A stretch of 64,000 nt of DNA, taken from positions 188,094 to 252,093 of the forward strand of contig NZ_FOTB01000004.1 in assembly GCF_900114445.1 (NCBI RefSeq). Reading direction: 5' to 3'. The notes beneath the pieces are model-generated. The model was not told the origin of the DNA. It did no database searches and worked only from the letters and a program-made list of their open reading frames with translations. Within the stretch, counting starts at the first letter, position 1; each line of letters begins with the position of its first letter. The translations under genes and the position numbers were made by a program. Shown one piece after another: positions 18,785 to 26,311 of the stretch. Source of the DNA: Salinicoccus halodurans. Lineage in GTDB: Bacteria; Bacillota; Bacilli; Staphylococcales; Salinicoccaceae.

Positions 18785-19871
18785 CGGATACCTCCATGGC
18801 CAGAGATATCCTGCTCAATGATTTCAGGAGCTCACTGCCGATTTCACTGTCTTCCAGAACTTTTTCTTTTTCGTTATAATTCAGCCATTCAGGATTGAAC
18901 TTGATTTTCGATTCAATATTGAAGTTATATTCGCCATTATCTGCAAATAGATTCTCACCGAATTTATTTACGATATAATGGATTTTTTTATTGTCTATCT
19001 CCTGCTGCAGCCCATCCATTTCCATAATTGCTTTTGTTTTCATGAAACTGGTCTCATTAGATTCAAGTATCCAGAAAATCTCATTGCTCAAACGGAGGAT
19101 TTCAGAATTTATTTCGCACAGCCTGGAATCCATATCGATAATCAGGAAATCATACTCGTTCAAAGAAGTAATCGTTTTAACCAGATTCTCGATATCTAAT
19201 GTGTTAAGGGAATCTATCTCATCAAAATTTATATTGACAGGGAAAAAATCTATACCCGTAGCTGCATCAGTATCTTTTAATTTATGGAATTTGGACAGCA
19301 GTCTATATGGATTATCTTTAAGGAAATAGAAAATTTCAGAGCTTTTCGGTTTGTCGGATTCAAGGTAGGAAGAAGCTGAAAGCATCTGTTCCAGAGAAAG
19401 GTAGAATACTTTCTGGGAATGCTTCGACAACACCTTGCCGAGCATCAGAGAAAGCAAAGTTTTTCCTGTACCTCCATTGCCGCTGGCAAACGCAATCGTG
19501 CTTGTATTCCGTTCATTTTTTGATTCCAGCAGACGTCCGTCATTGTCGTAATAATACATCAACAAAGTTTCTACAATATTATCAAATGGCTGATATTTGA
19601 AGATTTCCTCTTCGAAGCCCTGTTTATTTTCTGTCAATAATACAACCCTGTCGAATACCTTCTCCATATTTTGCAATTCCTCATCCGTTGGATAAAGTTC
19701 AGAAAGCAGAATATTATGGTTTGAATTTTTAACCGACTCATTCATTTTGTTGAAATCATGGAATATTTCAACCAGCAGTTTATTATTATATTCATTGTCC
19801 ATTAAGTATGATTCGAATAAATTTATGTATTCAGTGTCATTGGATACCAATACTACTTTAATTTTCTGCAT
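18774..19871 (-). CDS. tadZ: TadZ/CpaE-like ParA-superfamily ATPase
   Basis: 365-residue protein, first gene of the Tad operon. The N-terminal 110 residues look like a receiver-type fold (KIKVVLVSNDTEYINLFESY) without a clear phospho-acceptor set, typical of TadZ. The C-terminal half is a MinD/ParA ATPase with deviant Walker A ASGNGGTGKTLLSLML and Walker B FLIIDMDS. TadZ proteins localise the pilus machine at the cell surface. The start ATG has only a weak upstream GGCGGG, after a leader of about 150 bases. Confidence 0.85.
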   Translation of the reverse strand: MQKIKVVLVSNDTEYINLFESYLMDNEYNNKLLVEIFHDFNKMNESVKNSNHNILLSELYPTDEELQNMEKVFDRVVLLTENKQGFEEEIFKYQPFDNIVETLLMYYYDNDGRLLESKNERNTSTIAFASGNGGTGKTLLSLMLGKVLSKHSQKVFYLSLEQMLSASSYLESDKPKSSEIFYFLKDNPYRLLSKFHKLKDTDAATGIDFFPVNINFDEIDSLNTLDIENLVKTITSLNEYDFLIIDMDSRLCEINSEILRLSNEIFWILESNETSFMKTKAIMEMDGLQQEIDNKKIHYIVNKFGENLFADNGEYNFNIESKIKFNPEWLNYNEKEKVLEDSEIGSELLKSLSRISLAMEVSDEK

Positions 19872-20028
19872 AACAGTCCCGCCAATCGAAAGAAATAAAT
19901 ACTGAAGATTATTTTTCAGCCACTTAAATTTAAAAGGATAAGTATTAAAATTTAAACAATGATAGTTGTTTATTATAAGTAAGTTAGTTTACTTGATGAA
20001 ATTAATCTGACTAAAAAATCATAAACTA

Positions 20029-20068
20029 AAGATACACATCAACCTCCTAATTGTCAAAATGCTGTCAA
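20029..20068 (-). promoter_or_regulatory. Candidate promoter of the Tad operon, with doubled -35
   Basis: On the minus strand TTGACA (20057-20052) is followed after 17 bases by TATCTT (20034-20029). A second TTGACA (20068-20063) lies exactly 11 bases further upstream, one helical turn. Transcription would start near 20022 and give a leader of about 150 bases before tadZ. The -10 is imperfect; no experimental support. Confidence 0.45.
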
Positions 20069-20678
20069 TAATTTTGGAGGAAATCAGTATAAATATTGTC
20101 TTGGATTAAAGATAGATTGTGAAAAAATTAATTATATATTATTATAATGGAAATTTTACTACATATTAATTTTTATATACATTTCACATATAACTTCTGG
20201 AAAAGCTTTTATAAAGGCTTTTTTGTTATATATCACTTCATAATTAAGTAAAATTTTAAAATTTAAGCTAATGAATTCTTTTGGTTCTTTATCAGCAAAT
20301 TCGAGTATTTACAGTAAGTTCATCAAAAATATTTTTTAGGATAATTTTACACCAATCAGGATGTATATGCATATGTAATCTAAAAACACCTGTTTTATAT
20401 GCTTGCCGCATTTTAAATAGCTTCTGGTGAAATCTTATATAAGATGGTAATCATTTTATATCATTGCTGTAATTCAAAAGAATAAAATGCAGTAAAGATC
20501 AGTAATGAGCGGGTGTCTTCGTTCTAAAAAGTTATTTATCGAGAGGGATTTCAAACCATATTTCACCCTCACAACAGGTTATTTTATAAATGTATATTAT
20601 AGAGTCTCTCCACAATGTTTCCCAGGTTTACTTAGTGATAGCCCAACTCCAATTAAATGGCATGATTTTTCACCGCAT

Positions 20679-20713
20679 TAAAAAGAACCCACGGCCAGTC
20701 CAGACCGAAGGGT
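20679..20713 (-). terminator. Likely terminator after the DUF488 gene
   Basis: Minus-strand stem ACCC..CGG / CCG..GGGT (20713-20687) with small internal bulges, followed by TCTTTTTAA. It lies about 25 bases after the stop codon at 20739. Confidence 0.55.
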
Positions 20714-20738
20714 TATCCTTCTTTTCAAGTATTGTCTT

Positions 20739-21287
20739 TTACAGTTTCGGATACACGACCGCACCGGTCTCTTCTATGATCGGCATGGCCCCCCATCTGC
20801 CGAGTTCGTGTTCCATCAATTCGGTTTCATCCTCTGAATCTTCGATGATATGCTCTACGTCCCAGCCATCCGCCTTAAGCTTGTTGCTGATGATCATCCG
20901 GTGGCATCTGGCAGGATGGCGTTCTGAGCATAGGTAGGCGACGTTCCTCTCCTCCGCTTCCCTTTTCAGCTCATCCAGCCCTTCTTTGAATTCATCAGTC
21001 AATGTATAGTCCGCATAGTTATGGAAAGAGCGGTTTCTCCAGCCGGCATTCAGTTCATCGCCCACAAGCCTCGACTGATTGCGTCTGCCGCCAAGCAATG
21101 GGAAATGCCTGTAGGCAATGCCCGCTTCGTCGAGCCACTCCTCCATGTTCTCTTTTTTGAATTGAGGATGTTTGCGGCTGGCCGGGAATGCCCGGACGTC
21201 TGCGACAAACTGGATTTCTGCATACTTAAGCATTTCCAATAATCTCTCTTTTGAATGGACTGAATGTCCGATAGTGAATATTCTCAT
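20739..21287 (-). CDS. DUF488-family protein (long form)
   Basis: 182-residue DUF488 protein. It begins MRIFTIGHSVHSKERLLEML and contains the conserved VADVRAFPASRKHPQF, YRHFPLLGGRR and LCSERHPARCHRMIIS, with the CxxxxxxCHR-like end typical of the family. It is cytoplasmic and its activity is not established. It stands alone between the Tad region and metQ. A second, shorter DUF488 gene lies at 27206-27550 and belongs to another subgroup. Confidence 0.85.
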   Translation of the reverse strand: MRIFTIGHSVHSKERLLEMLKYAEIQFVADVRAFPASRKHPQFKKENMEEWLDEAGIAYRHFPLLGGRRNQSRLVGDELNAGWRNRSFHNYADYTLTDEFKEGLDELKREAEERNVAYLCSERHPARCHRMIISNKLKADGWDVEHIIEDSEDETELMEHELGRWGAMPIIEETGAVVYPKL

Positions 21288-21352
21288 ATGTCTCTGCTCC
21301 CTTGCGTGGCTGCTTATTACATTATTCCTCTATCCGTGCTTCCTAAACTTCC

Positions 21353-21389
21353 AAAAAAATATCCCGACAGTCGGCTGACCATCGGGATA
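21353..21389 (-). terminator. Terminator of the metNIQ operon
   Basis: Minus-strand stem TATCCCGA / TCGGGATA (21389-21360) with a 14-base loop, followed by seven T residues. It lies 8 bases after the metQ stop. Confidence 0.85.
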
Positions 21390-21396
21390 CGGGTTT

Positions 21397-22254
21397 TTAT
21401 TCTGCCGGGATAACTGCACCCTCATAGTTTTCTTCGATGAACTGCTTGATTTCATCGCCCTGGAGCACTTCCATCAGTTTCTGGATGTCTTCACGATCCT
21501 CATCACCTTCGCGTACAGCCACAAGGTTGGCATATGGTGATTCGCTGTCCTCAAGCGCAATTGAATCTTCCTGTGGATTCAATCCGCCGTCGAGTGCGAA
21601 GTTGGAGTTGATGATGACTGCCGGTGCTTCATTGTTTTCATACATCTGAACGAGCATTTCCGGTGCTGTCTCATTATTGAATTCAAGGTTTTTCGGATTT
21701 TCAGTAATGTCGTCGAATGTCGCATCCTCGATGTCGATGCCTTCCTCTATTTCAATGAGGCCCGCATTCACGAAGAATGACAGGAAGCGGCCTTCTTCTG
21801 CCGGGTTGTTTGATACGAGAATCGTTGAACCTTCAGGAATGTCTTCCAGGGAATCATAATCCTGTGAATAAACGGCCATCGGTTCGATATGTACGTTCCC
21901 TGCACTTGCGAGTTCGTAGCCGTGTGATTCTGATTCCGTCTTAAGATAAGGTGTGTGCTGGAAGAAGTTCGCATCGACTTCTTCATCCGCGAGCAGACGG
22001 TTTGGCGTTGTATAGTCATTGACGATTGAAATATCGAGCTCTATGCCTTCCTCTTCAAGAAGCGCAGCTGCCTCTTCCAGAATTTCAGCATGCGGTGACG
22101 GGGAAGCTGCAATTTTCAGCGTGCCGTCCTCCTGCGCGTTTTCTGCATTTTCTCCGCCTTCTTCAGCTGATTCCTCTTCTGAACCACCGCTTCCGCATGC
22201 AGCCAGAATGACGGCAAACAGTGACATAGTAAGCAGTAATAAGAACTTCTTCAT
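21397..22254 (-). CDS. metQ: MetQ, methionine ABC transporter substrate-binding lipoprotein
   Basis: 285-residue NlpA/MetQ-family lipoprotein. The signal peptide ends LAAC (lipobox, Cys20), followed by a Glu-rich linker and the binding domain LKIAASPSPHAEILEEAA, the MetQ start pattern. DANFFQHTPYLKTE and the later NNPAEEGR are family blocks. It captures D/L-methionine outside the membrane for MetNI. It lies last in metN-metI-metQ under the SAM riboswitch. Confidence 0.93.
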   Translation of the reverse strand: MKKFLLLLTMSLFAVILAACGSGGSEEESAEEGGENAENAQEDGTLKIAASPSPHAEILEEAAALLEEEGIELDISIVNDYTTPNRLLADEEVDANFFQHTPYLKTESESHGYELASAGNVHIEPMAVYSQDYDSLEDIPEGSTILVSNNPAEEGRFLSFFVNAGLIEIEEGIDIEDATFDDITENPKNLEFNNETAPEMLVQMYENNEAPAVIINSNFALDGGLNPQEDSIALEDSESPYANLVAVREGDEDREDIQKLMEVLQGDEIKQFIEENYEGAVIPAE

Positions 22255-22293
22255 AAAACATACCCTCTTCCTTAATTGTTTTTTATATGGAGA

Positions 22294-22986
22294 CTACCGT
22301 TTATCCACAGCTTTGGAGAAGAAATCCCCCGCAATCTGTATGATAAAGACGATAATCAGTATTACTATCGTTGCAACCAGTGTGACGTCACTCTGGTTTC
22401 TTGTGAAACCGACCATGTATGCAAGGTTACCCAGTCCGCCTGCACCGATGACACCGGCGATTGCGGTTGAACCGACGAGCATGATCGCCGTGACTGTGAT
22501 GCCTGAAATGAGTGCCGGCATGGATTCCGGAAGCAGCACTTTCCAGATGATGGTCCATGTACCTGCGCCCATGGATTCCGCCGCTTCAATGACACCTTTG
22601 TCGATTTCCTTCAGTCCGATTTCCACCAGCCTGGCATAGAACGGTGCCGATCCGATTATCAGTGCGGGTATTGCACCGTTCGGCCCCATGATGGTGCCCA
22701 TCAGCACTTTCGTGAATGGAATCAGCAGGATGATCAGTATGATGAACGGAATCGCCCTGAACAGGTTTACAAGAAAGGCCGTGACACCGTAGACGGGCTT
22801 GCTGGCTTTGACTTCGCTTTTCGAGGCCAGAAAGAGTATGATTCCCAAAATGATACCGAATATGAAGGTGAATGCTGTGGCGACGACTGTCATATACAGC
22901 GTTTCATATGTCGCTTCCCATACCGCGTCCCACTTTACGTTTTCAAAAGAGAACATGGTTGTGAGTTCTTTGATCATTTCATTCAT
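22294..22986 (-). CDS. metI: MetI, methionine ABC transporter permease
   Basis: 230-residue permease with five hydrophobic segments and the EAA-type loop EAAESMGAGTWTIIWKVLLP that contacts MetN. Start ATG at 22986, with GGAGGTGG 7 bases upstream, overlaps the metN stop by four bases. It forms the membrane channel of the methionine importer. Confidence 0.94.
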   Translation of the reverse strand: MNEMIKELTTMFSFENVKWDAVWEATYETLYMTVVATAFTFIFGIILGIILFLASKSEVKASKPVYGVTAFLVNLFRAIPFIILIILLIPFTKVLMGTIMGPNGAIPALIIGSAPFYARLVEIGLKEIDKGVIEAAESMGAGTWTIIWKVLLPESMPALISGITVTAIMLVGSTAIAGVIGAGGLGNLAYMVGFTRNQSDVTLVATIVILIIVFIIQIAGDFFSKAVDKR

Positions 22987-24005
22987 TTGTCTTCCACCTC
23001 CACTGTAACGTCGTGGTCGGAAAGTTCCGTTTTCAGACGTTCAAGCGTATCGTCGTCCACATCGATTGCCACATACAGATGTCCGTATGATTCATTGTTC
23101 GTCCGCTTGATGTTGCCGGACAGTATATTCAGGTCCAGATCATATTTTTTAACGACCTGGGAAACGATGGGCGCTTTCGACTGTGAACCGACGAACCCGA
23201 ATTTAAGTATTTGTGATGTCGGGAACAGTTCCCTGACCTCATCGAAGGAAAGTGCTGTCTCTTCGTCATTGATATCATCTTTAACGAAGCGTTTCGTCAC
23301 GCTGTGCTCCGGATTCTGGAACAGTTTCAATACCGGGCCGGTTTCAACGATCCTGCCGTTCTCCATCACCGCCCCGCGGTCGCAGATTTTACGTATGACA
23401 TGCATTTCATGGGTGATCAGAACGATTGTCAAGTTCATCTCATCCCGGATCTTCACCAGCAGATCCAGGACCTCGTCAGTCGTTTCGGGATCCAGTGCGC
23501 TTGTTGCTTCATCGCACAGAAGGACTTTCGGTTCATTGGACAGTGCCCGCGCAATGCCCACACGCTGCTTCTGTCCGCCGGAGAGCTGGCTCGGATAGTT
23601 GTCTTCACGGCCGGTGAGGCCGACGAGTTCAACCAGTTCCTGCACTCTTTTCTGCCTCTCTTTCTTCGGGACTCCTGCGATTTCAAGCGGGAAGCTGATG
23701 TTTTCAGCAACCGTACGGGACCAGAGCAGGTTGAAATGCTGGAATATCATGGAGACTTTCTGGCGTTTCTTCCGCAGGTCCGGTTTGGACATTTTGCTGA
23801 TTACATCTTCTCCAATCACCACATCGCCGGAAGAAGGCAGCTCGAGGCCGTTCAATAGTCTGATCAGCGTCGATTTACCTGCACCGGAATAGCCGATGAC
23901 ACCAAATATTTCACCCTGGGTGACATTCATACTGACGTCATCGACAGCCTGGATATCAGAACTTTTTGTTTTGAATATTTTTGTGACATTCCTTATATCA
24001 ATCAT
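22983..24005 (-). CDS. metN: MetN, methionine ABC transporter ATPase
   Basis: 340-residue ABC ATPase. Walker A GYSGAGKST is near residue 38, Q-loop FQHFNLLWSRTV, signature LSGGQKQRVGIARAL and Walker B VLLCDEATSALDP. Residues 260-340 form the C-terminal NIL domain (ILKFGFVGSQSKAPIVSQVV), which binds methionine and gives trans-inhibition in the family. It is the first gene after the SAM-I riboswitch and leader terminator. Confidence 0.95.
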   Translation of the reverse strand: MIDIRNVTKIFKTKSSDIQAVDDVSMNVTQGEIFGVIGYSGAGKSTLIRLLNGLELPSSGDVVIGEDVISKMSKPDLRKKRQKVSMIFQHFNLLWSRTVAENISFPLEIAGVPKKERQKRVQELVELVGLTGREDNYPSQLSGGQKQRVGIARALSNEPKVLLCDEATSALDPETTDEVLDLLVKIRDEMNLTIVLITHEMHVIRKICDRGAVMENGRIVETGPVLKLFQNPEHSVTKRFVKDDINDEETALSFDEVRELFPTSQILKFGFVGSQSKAPIVSQVVKKYDLDLNILSGNIKRTNNESYGHLYVAIDVDDDTLERLKTELSDHDVTVEVEDK

Positions 24006-24024
24006 GCGTAATCATCCTGACTTC

Positions 24025-24060
24025 ATAAAAATAAAAGCCTGCTCAGATAATGAGCAGGCT
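24025..24060 (-). terminator. Riboswitch-controlled leader terminator of metNIQ
   Basis: Minus-strand stem AGCCTGCTCA / TGAGCAGGCT (24060-24035) with a short loop, followed by TTTTATTTTTAT, ending 20 bases before the metN start. It is the expression platform of the SAM-I riboswitch: it should form when SAM is bound. Confidence 0.93.
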
Positions 24061-24069
24061 GCTGGATTT

Positions 24070-24182
24070 CATTCCGAGCTTCTCATCTTTGACCTTTTGA
24101 TCAGTGAATTGGCACCTTGTCCAAAGACGGTTGCCGTGGTTTCACAGGGCACTATCCCTCCACCACTCTTGATAAGAGTATT
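24070..24182 (-). promoter_or_regulatory. SAM-I (S-box) riboswitch aptamer
   Basis: Read on the minus strand, the leader shows the S-box blocks in order: CTCTTATCAAGAG then GGTGGAGGGA (24180 down), CCCTGTGAAACC, CGGCAACC, AAGGTGCCAATTC and AGATGAGA at the 3' side (about 24090-24081). Together with the terminator at 24025-24060 this is a complete off-switch for methionine import. Spacing and sequence match the established family. Confidence 0.95.
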
Positions 24183-24220
24183 TCTTTATTAGATTGTTAA
24201 TAATATTATCATTTTAAAAC

Positions 24221-24541
24221 CTATCGGTCAACCATAAATTCCTCTATCACTTCCGAAAGGTAAGTGACCGACTGGAACGCGTATACTTCCCTGACCAGCT
24301 CGCCGCGGCTGAAAAACAGCAGGGCGGGGGCGGATCTGATCTGATATTTTTCAATCAGATCTTTATGGAAATTCAGGTTGATGGAAGTATAATCGAACCC
24401 TTTCATTTCCGAAACGATGCCGAGCATGCGTTCAGCTATTGTACAGTTTGCACATATTGGTGCGTATCCATACAATATGAATTTATCTTCAGACTGGATA
24501 TGACTGGTAATATCCAGGGAGCTTATCTCTTCTTTCATCAT
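24221..24541 (-). CDS. yusE: Thioredoxin-like protein with CANC motif (YusE-like)
   Basis: 106-residue thioredoxin-fold protein. The active-site motif is YAPICANCTIAERML (CxxC as CANC, not the classical CGPC), and the cis-Pro region is RSAPALLFFSRG. No signal peptide is present, so it is cytoplasmic. The ATG at 24541 follows AAAGGTAAG; a TTG at 24547 is possible. Its start lies inside the last 50 bases of the toprim gene, another frame. The gene order yusE-yusF-gcvH-yusI matches Bacillus subtilis, which supports the names. Substrates are unknown. Confidence 0.82.
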   Translation of the reverse strand: MMKEEISSLDITSHIQSEDKFILYGYAPICANCTIAERMLGIVSEMKGFDYTSINLNFHKDLIEKYQIRSAPALLFFSRGELVREVYAFQSVTYLSEVIEEFMVDR

Positions 24542-24899
24542 TACCAAACTTACCTTTCATAATGAGGCTCGTATCAACGTAGAATTCGTGTCTCATCAGC
24601 AGATTTGCCAGATAGTCCCTCGGACAGCGGCCGACTTCCCCGAATTTAGGATCGATATAGATATGCGTGCTTTCACTGAGATGTTTTTTGAACCACTTTC
24701 TGATTTTCCGGCCTTCTTTATCCGCATCGGATAAGATATAAATATCAGAACCGTTAAGCTGGTCGAGAATTTCATCCAGTTTGGAGATTCCCATCGTACC
24801 ATGGGTGCAGATGATCTGTACAGGTTCTATCAATACTTCTTCGATTCTTCGCTTATCAGTTTTACCTTCAACTATGAGCACTTTATCGGAAAAATACAT
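24489..24899 (-). CDS. yusF: Toprim-domain protein (YusF-like)
   Basis: 136-residue single-domain toprim protein. The catalytic Glu is in LIVEGKTDKRRIEE and the Asp pair in ILSDADKEGRKIRKWF, the metal-binding set shared with primases and the RNase M5 family. Its length and the CPRDYLANLL segment fit the YusF group rather than RNase M5. Start ATG at 24899 follows AAGGGTG; a GTG at 24908 is the alternative. It overlaps the CANC thioredoxin gene by 53 bases. Confidence 0.85.
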   Translation of the reverse strand: MYFSDKVLIVEGKTDKRRIEEVLIEPVQIICTHGTMGISKLDEILDQLNGSDIYILSDADKEGRKIRKWFKKHLSESTHIYIDPKFGEVGRCPRDYLANLLMRHEFYVDTSLIMKGKFGNDERRDKLPGYYQSYPV

Positions 24900-24926
24900 A
24901 TTTATCACCCTTGGTATTATATTTTC

Positions 24927-24953
24927 AAAAAAACTCCAGACAGTGTCCAGAGT
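24927..24953 (-). terminator. Possible weak terminator after gcvH
   Basis: Minus-strand inverted repeat ACTC..GACA / TGTC..GAGT (24953-24933) with a two-base internal mismatch, followed by seven T residues. It lies 8 bases after the gcvH stop, and downstream yusF may be partly expressed by read-through. Confidence 0.5.
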
Positions 24954-24961
24954 TCATCAGT

Positions 24962-25342
24962 TTATGCATCCACCATTTCATCATATGCGTCTGCATCCAT
25001 AAGGCTATCTAATTGTGATTCATCTGACAACTCAATGACAACCATCCAGGCGCCTTCGTACGGAGATTCGTTGACAAGCTCAGGGCTGTCTTCGAGCTCT
25101 TCGTTGATTTCCACTACTGTACCGCTCAAAGGTGCATAAAGCTCAGAGACCGTCTTAACGGATTCCACACTGCCGAATGACTCACCTTTAGTAATTTCAT
25201 CGCCTTCTGAAGGGAGTTCAACGAAAACGATGTCGCCCAGTTCAGACTGTGCGAATTCAGTGATCCCGAGTCTTACTTTGCCATCTTCCTGTTTCACCCA
25301 TTCATGATCTTCTGAGTACTTCAAATCTTTTGGTGTTGACAC
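24962..25342 (-). CDS. gcvH: GcvH, lipoyl carrier H protein
   Basis: 126-residue glycine cleavage H protein. The lipoylated lysine is in [16 protein letters not shown] (about residue 63). The N-terminus [18 protein letters not shown] is typical. In staphylococci and bacilli GcvH also relays lipoyl groups to other dehydrogenase complexes. It sits between yusF and yusI as in B. subtilis and S. aureus. Confidence 0.95.
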   Translation of the reverse strand: MSTPKDLKYSEDHEWVKQEDGKVRLGITEFAQSELGDIVFVELPSEGDEITKGESFGSVESVKTVSELYAPLSGTVVEINEELEDSPELVNESPYEGAWMVVIELSDESQLDSLMDADAYDEMVDA

Positions 25343-25409
25343 GATAATAACCTCCTTTGACTTTACAACTATATAATCTCATAGTTCACACTATTTAAGC
25401 AAGGTAAAT

Positions 25410-25766
25410 CTAACCGAGGAAAGCCTTTTGCCAATCGTCGGCCTTGAAACCGAGAAGCACCTGCTGCCCATCGTATGCAAGCGGCCGTCTGATCAGCATG
25501 CCGTCCCCCGAGAGCGTTTCGATCTTCTCCTCATCCGACATGGCTGAAAGCCGGTTTTTAAGGTCCAACTCCTTGAAGTTCTTACCGCGCTTATTGAAGA
25601 AATCATCAATCTCCCTGTCTGACTTGGAAATGATTTCCTTCAATGTTTCTTCGGATGGCGGAACTTTCACCATGTCATGCGCCTGAAATTCAACGTCGTT
25701 CTCCTCAAGGAATTTACGGCCTTTGCGGCAGGTTGTGCATTTAGGGTATTCGTAAAGTGTAATCAT
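25410..25766 (-). CDS. yusI: ArsC/Spx-family protein (YusI-like)
   Basis: 118-residue ArsC/Spx-fold protein beginning MITLYEYPKCTTCRKGRKFL. The CTTC motif near residue 10 fits the YusI/ArsC-like branch. PLAYDGQQVLLGF matches the family's RRPL... end. It lacks obvious RNA polymerase-binding residues of Spx, so a reductase-like role is more likely (inference). The ATG at 25766 has GGAGG 7 bases upstream; the preceding TTG is not needed. Confidence 0.85.
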   Translation of the reverse strand: MITLYEYPKCTTCRKGRKFLEENDVEFQAHDMVKVPPSEETLKEIISKSDREIDDFFNKRGKNFKELDLKNRLSAMSDEEKIETLSGDGMLIRRPLAYDGQQVLLGFKADDWQKAFLG

Positions 25767-25914
25767 CAAATATCCTCCAGATTTAGTGTTACCTATAATA
25801 TACCTTTATATGTACATGTAATGCAAACACAGAAATACAAGCCGGCTATTTTATATAAAGATGAAAAGATGATAGAATATGTTTAATCATGATAAGCAAA
25901 AGGAGCTATTTGAT

Positions 25915-26238
25915 ATGGCAATGGAACCAATCACTGAATATGAAGATTTTAAAGCAAAGACACAGAGTGATGATAAGATCATCGTCAAATTTTTCGCAGG
26001 ATGGTGCCCGGACTGTACAGCGATGAACATGTTCATCGATCCGATCATGGAAGAATACAACACCGTTGACTGGTACGAGCTGAACCGTGATGATATTCCG
26101 GAAGCGGCAGAGGAAAATGACGTAATGGGAATTCCAAGCCTGCTCGTCTTCCAAAACGGGGAGAAGTTGGCGCACCTGCATTCCGCAAATGCGAAAACAC
26201 CGGAATCGGTCACTGAATTCCTGAAAGAGAATGTCTGA
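25915..26238 (+). CDS. Thioredoxin-family protein with CPDC motif
   Basis: 107-residue cytoplasmic thioredoxin-fold protein. The active site is FFAGWCPDCTAMNMF and the cis-Pro segment is MGIPSLLVFQNGEKLAHL. Start ATG at 25915 follows AAAGGAG with a 10-base spacer; an upstream ATG at 25879 has no ribosome-binding site. It is one of few plus-strand genes here and shares a bidirectional terminator with aroD. A homologue lies near gcvH in staphylococci. Exact partner is unknown. Confidence 0.85.
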   Translation: MAMEPITEYEDFKAKTQSDDKIIVKFFAGWCPDCTAMNMFIDPIMEEYNTVDWYELNRDDIPEAAEENDVMGIPSLLVFQNGEKLAHLHSANAKTPESVTEFLKENV

Positions 26239-26256
26239 TATTGAACGATTTAAAAC

Positions 26257-26288
26257 ACCCGCGGCCTCTCATCGGCTGCGGGTTTTTC
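26257..26288 (+). terminator. Terminator between the thioredoxin gene and aroD
   Basis: Stem ACCCGCGGCC / GGCTGCGGGT with one bulge (26257-26282), then TTTTTC on the plus strand. It ends the thioredoxin transcript and may also serve aroD from the other side. Confidence 0.85.
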
Positions 26289-26311
26289 ATTTTCATGGAA
26301 ACCGGGTGTAC

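Larger units (their letters stand above)
19872..20738. other. AT-rich intergenic region between tadZ and the DUF488 gene
   Basis: 867 bases with no open frame that has both a good ribosome-binding site and useful length. It holds the tad promoter, a weak hairpin with T-run near 20202-20226, and the terminator of the DUF488 gene near 20679-20713. The rest is very AT-rich; I see no RNA gene, repeat or recognisable pseudogene. Confidence 0.6.

Noticed and set aside
20040..20090. Small leader peptide after AGGAGG on the minus strand near 20050
   Set aside because: The AGGAGG and ATG lie within the spacer of the proposed promoter, so would be upstream of the transcript, and the frame is only six codons.
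4628..20738. Prophage or integrative element
   Set aside because: No integrase, structural, portal, relaxase or transposase gene and no flanking direct repeats or tRNA target were seen.
22019..22639. Long frames antisense to metQ/metI and similar shadows across other genes
   Set aside because: They run opposite to well-identified genes, have serine- or arginine-rich nonsense composition and lack Shine-Dalgarno sites.
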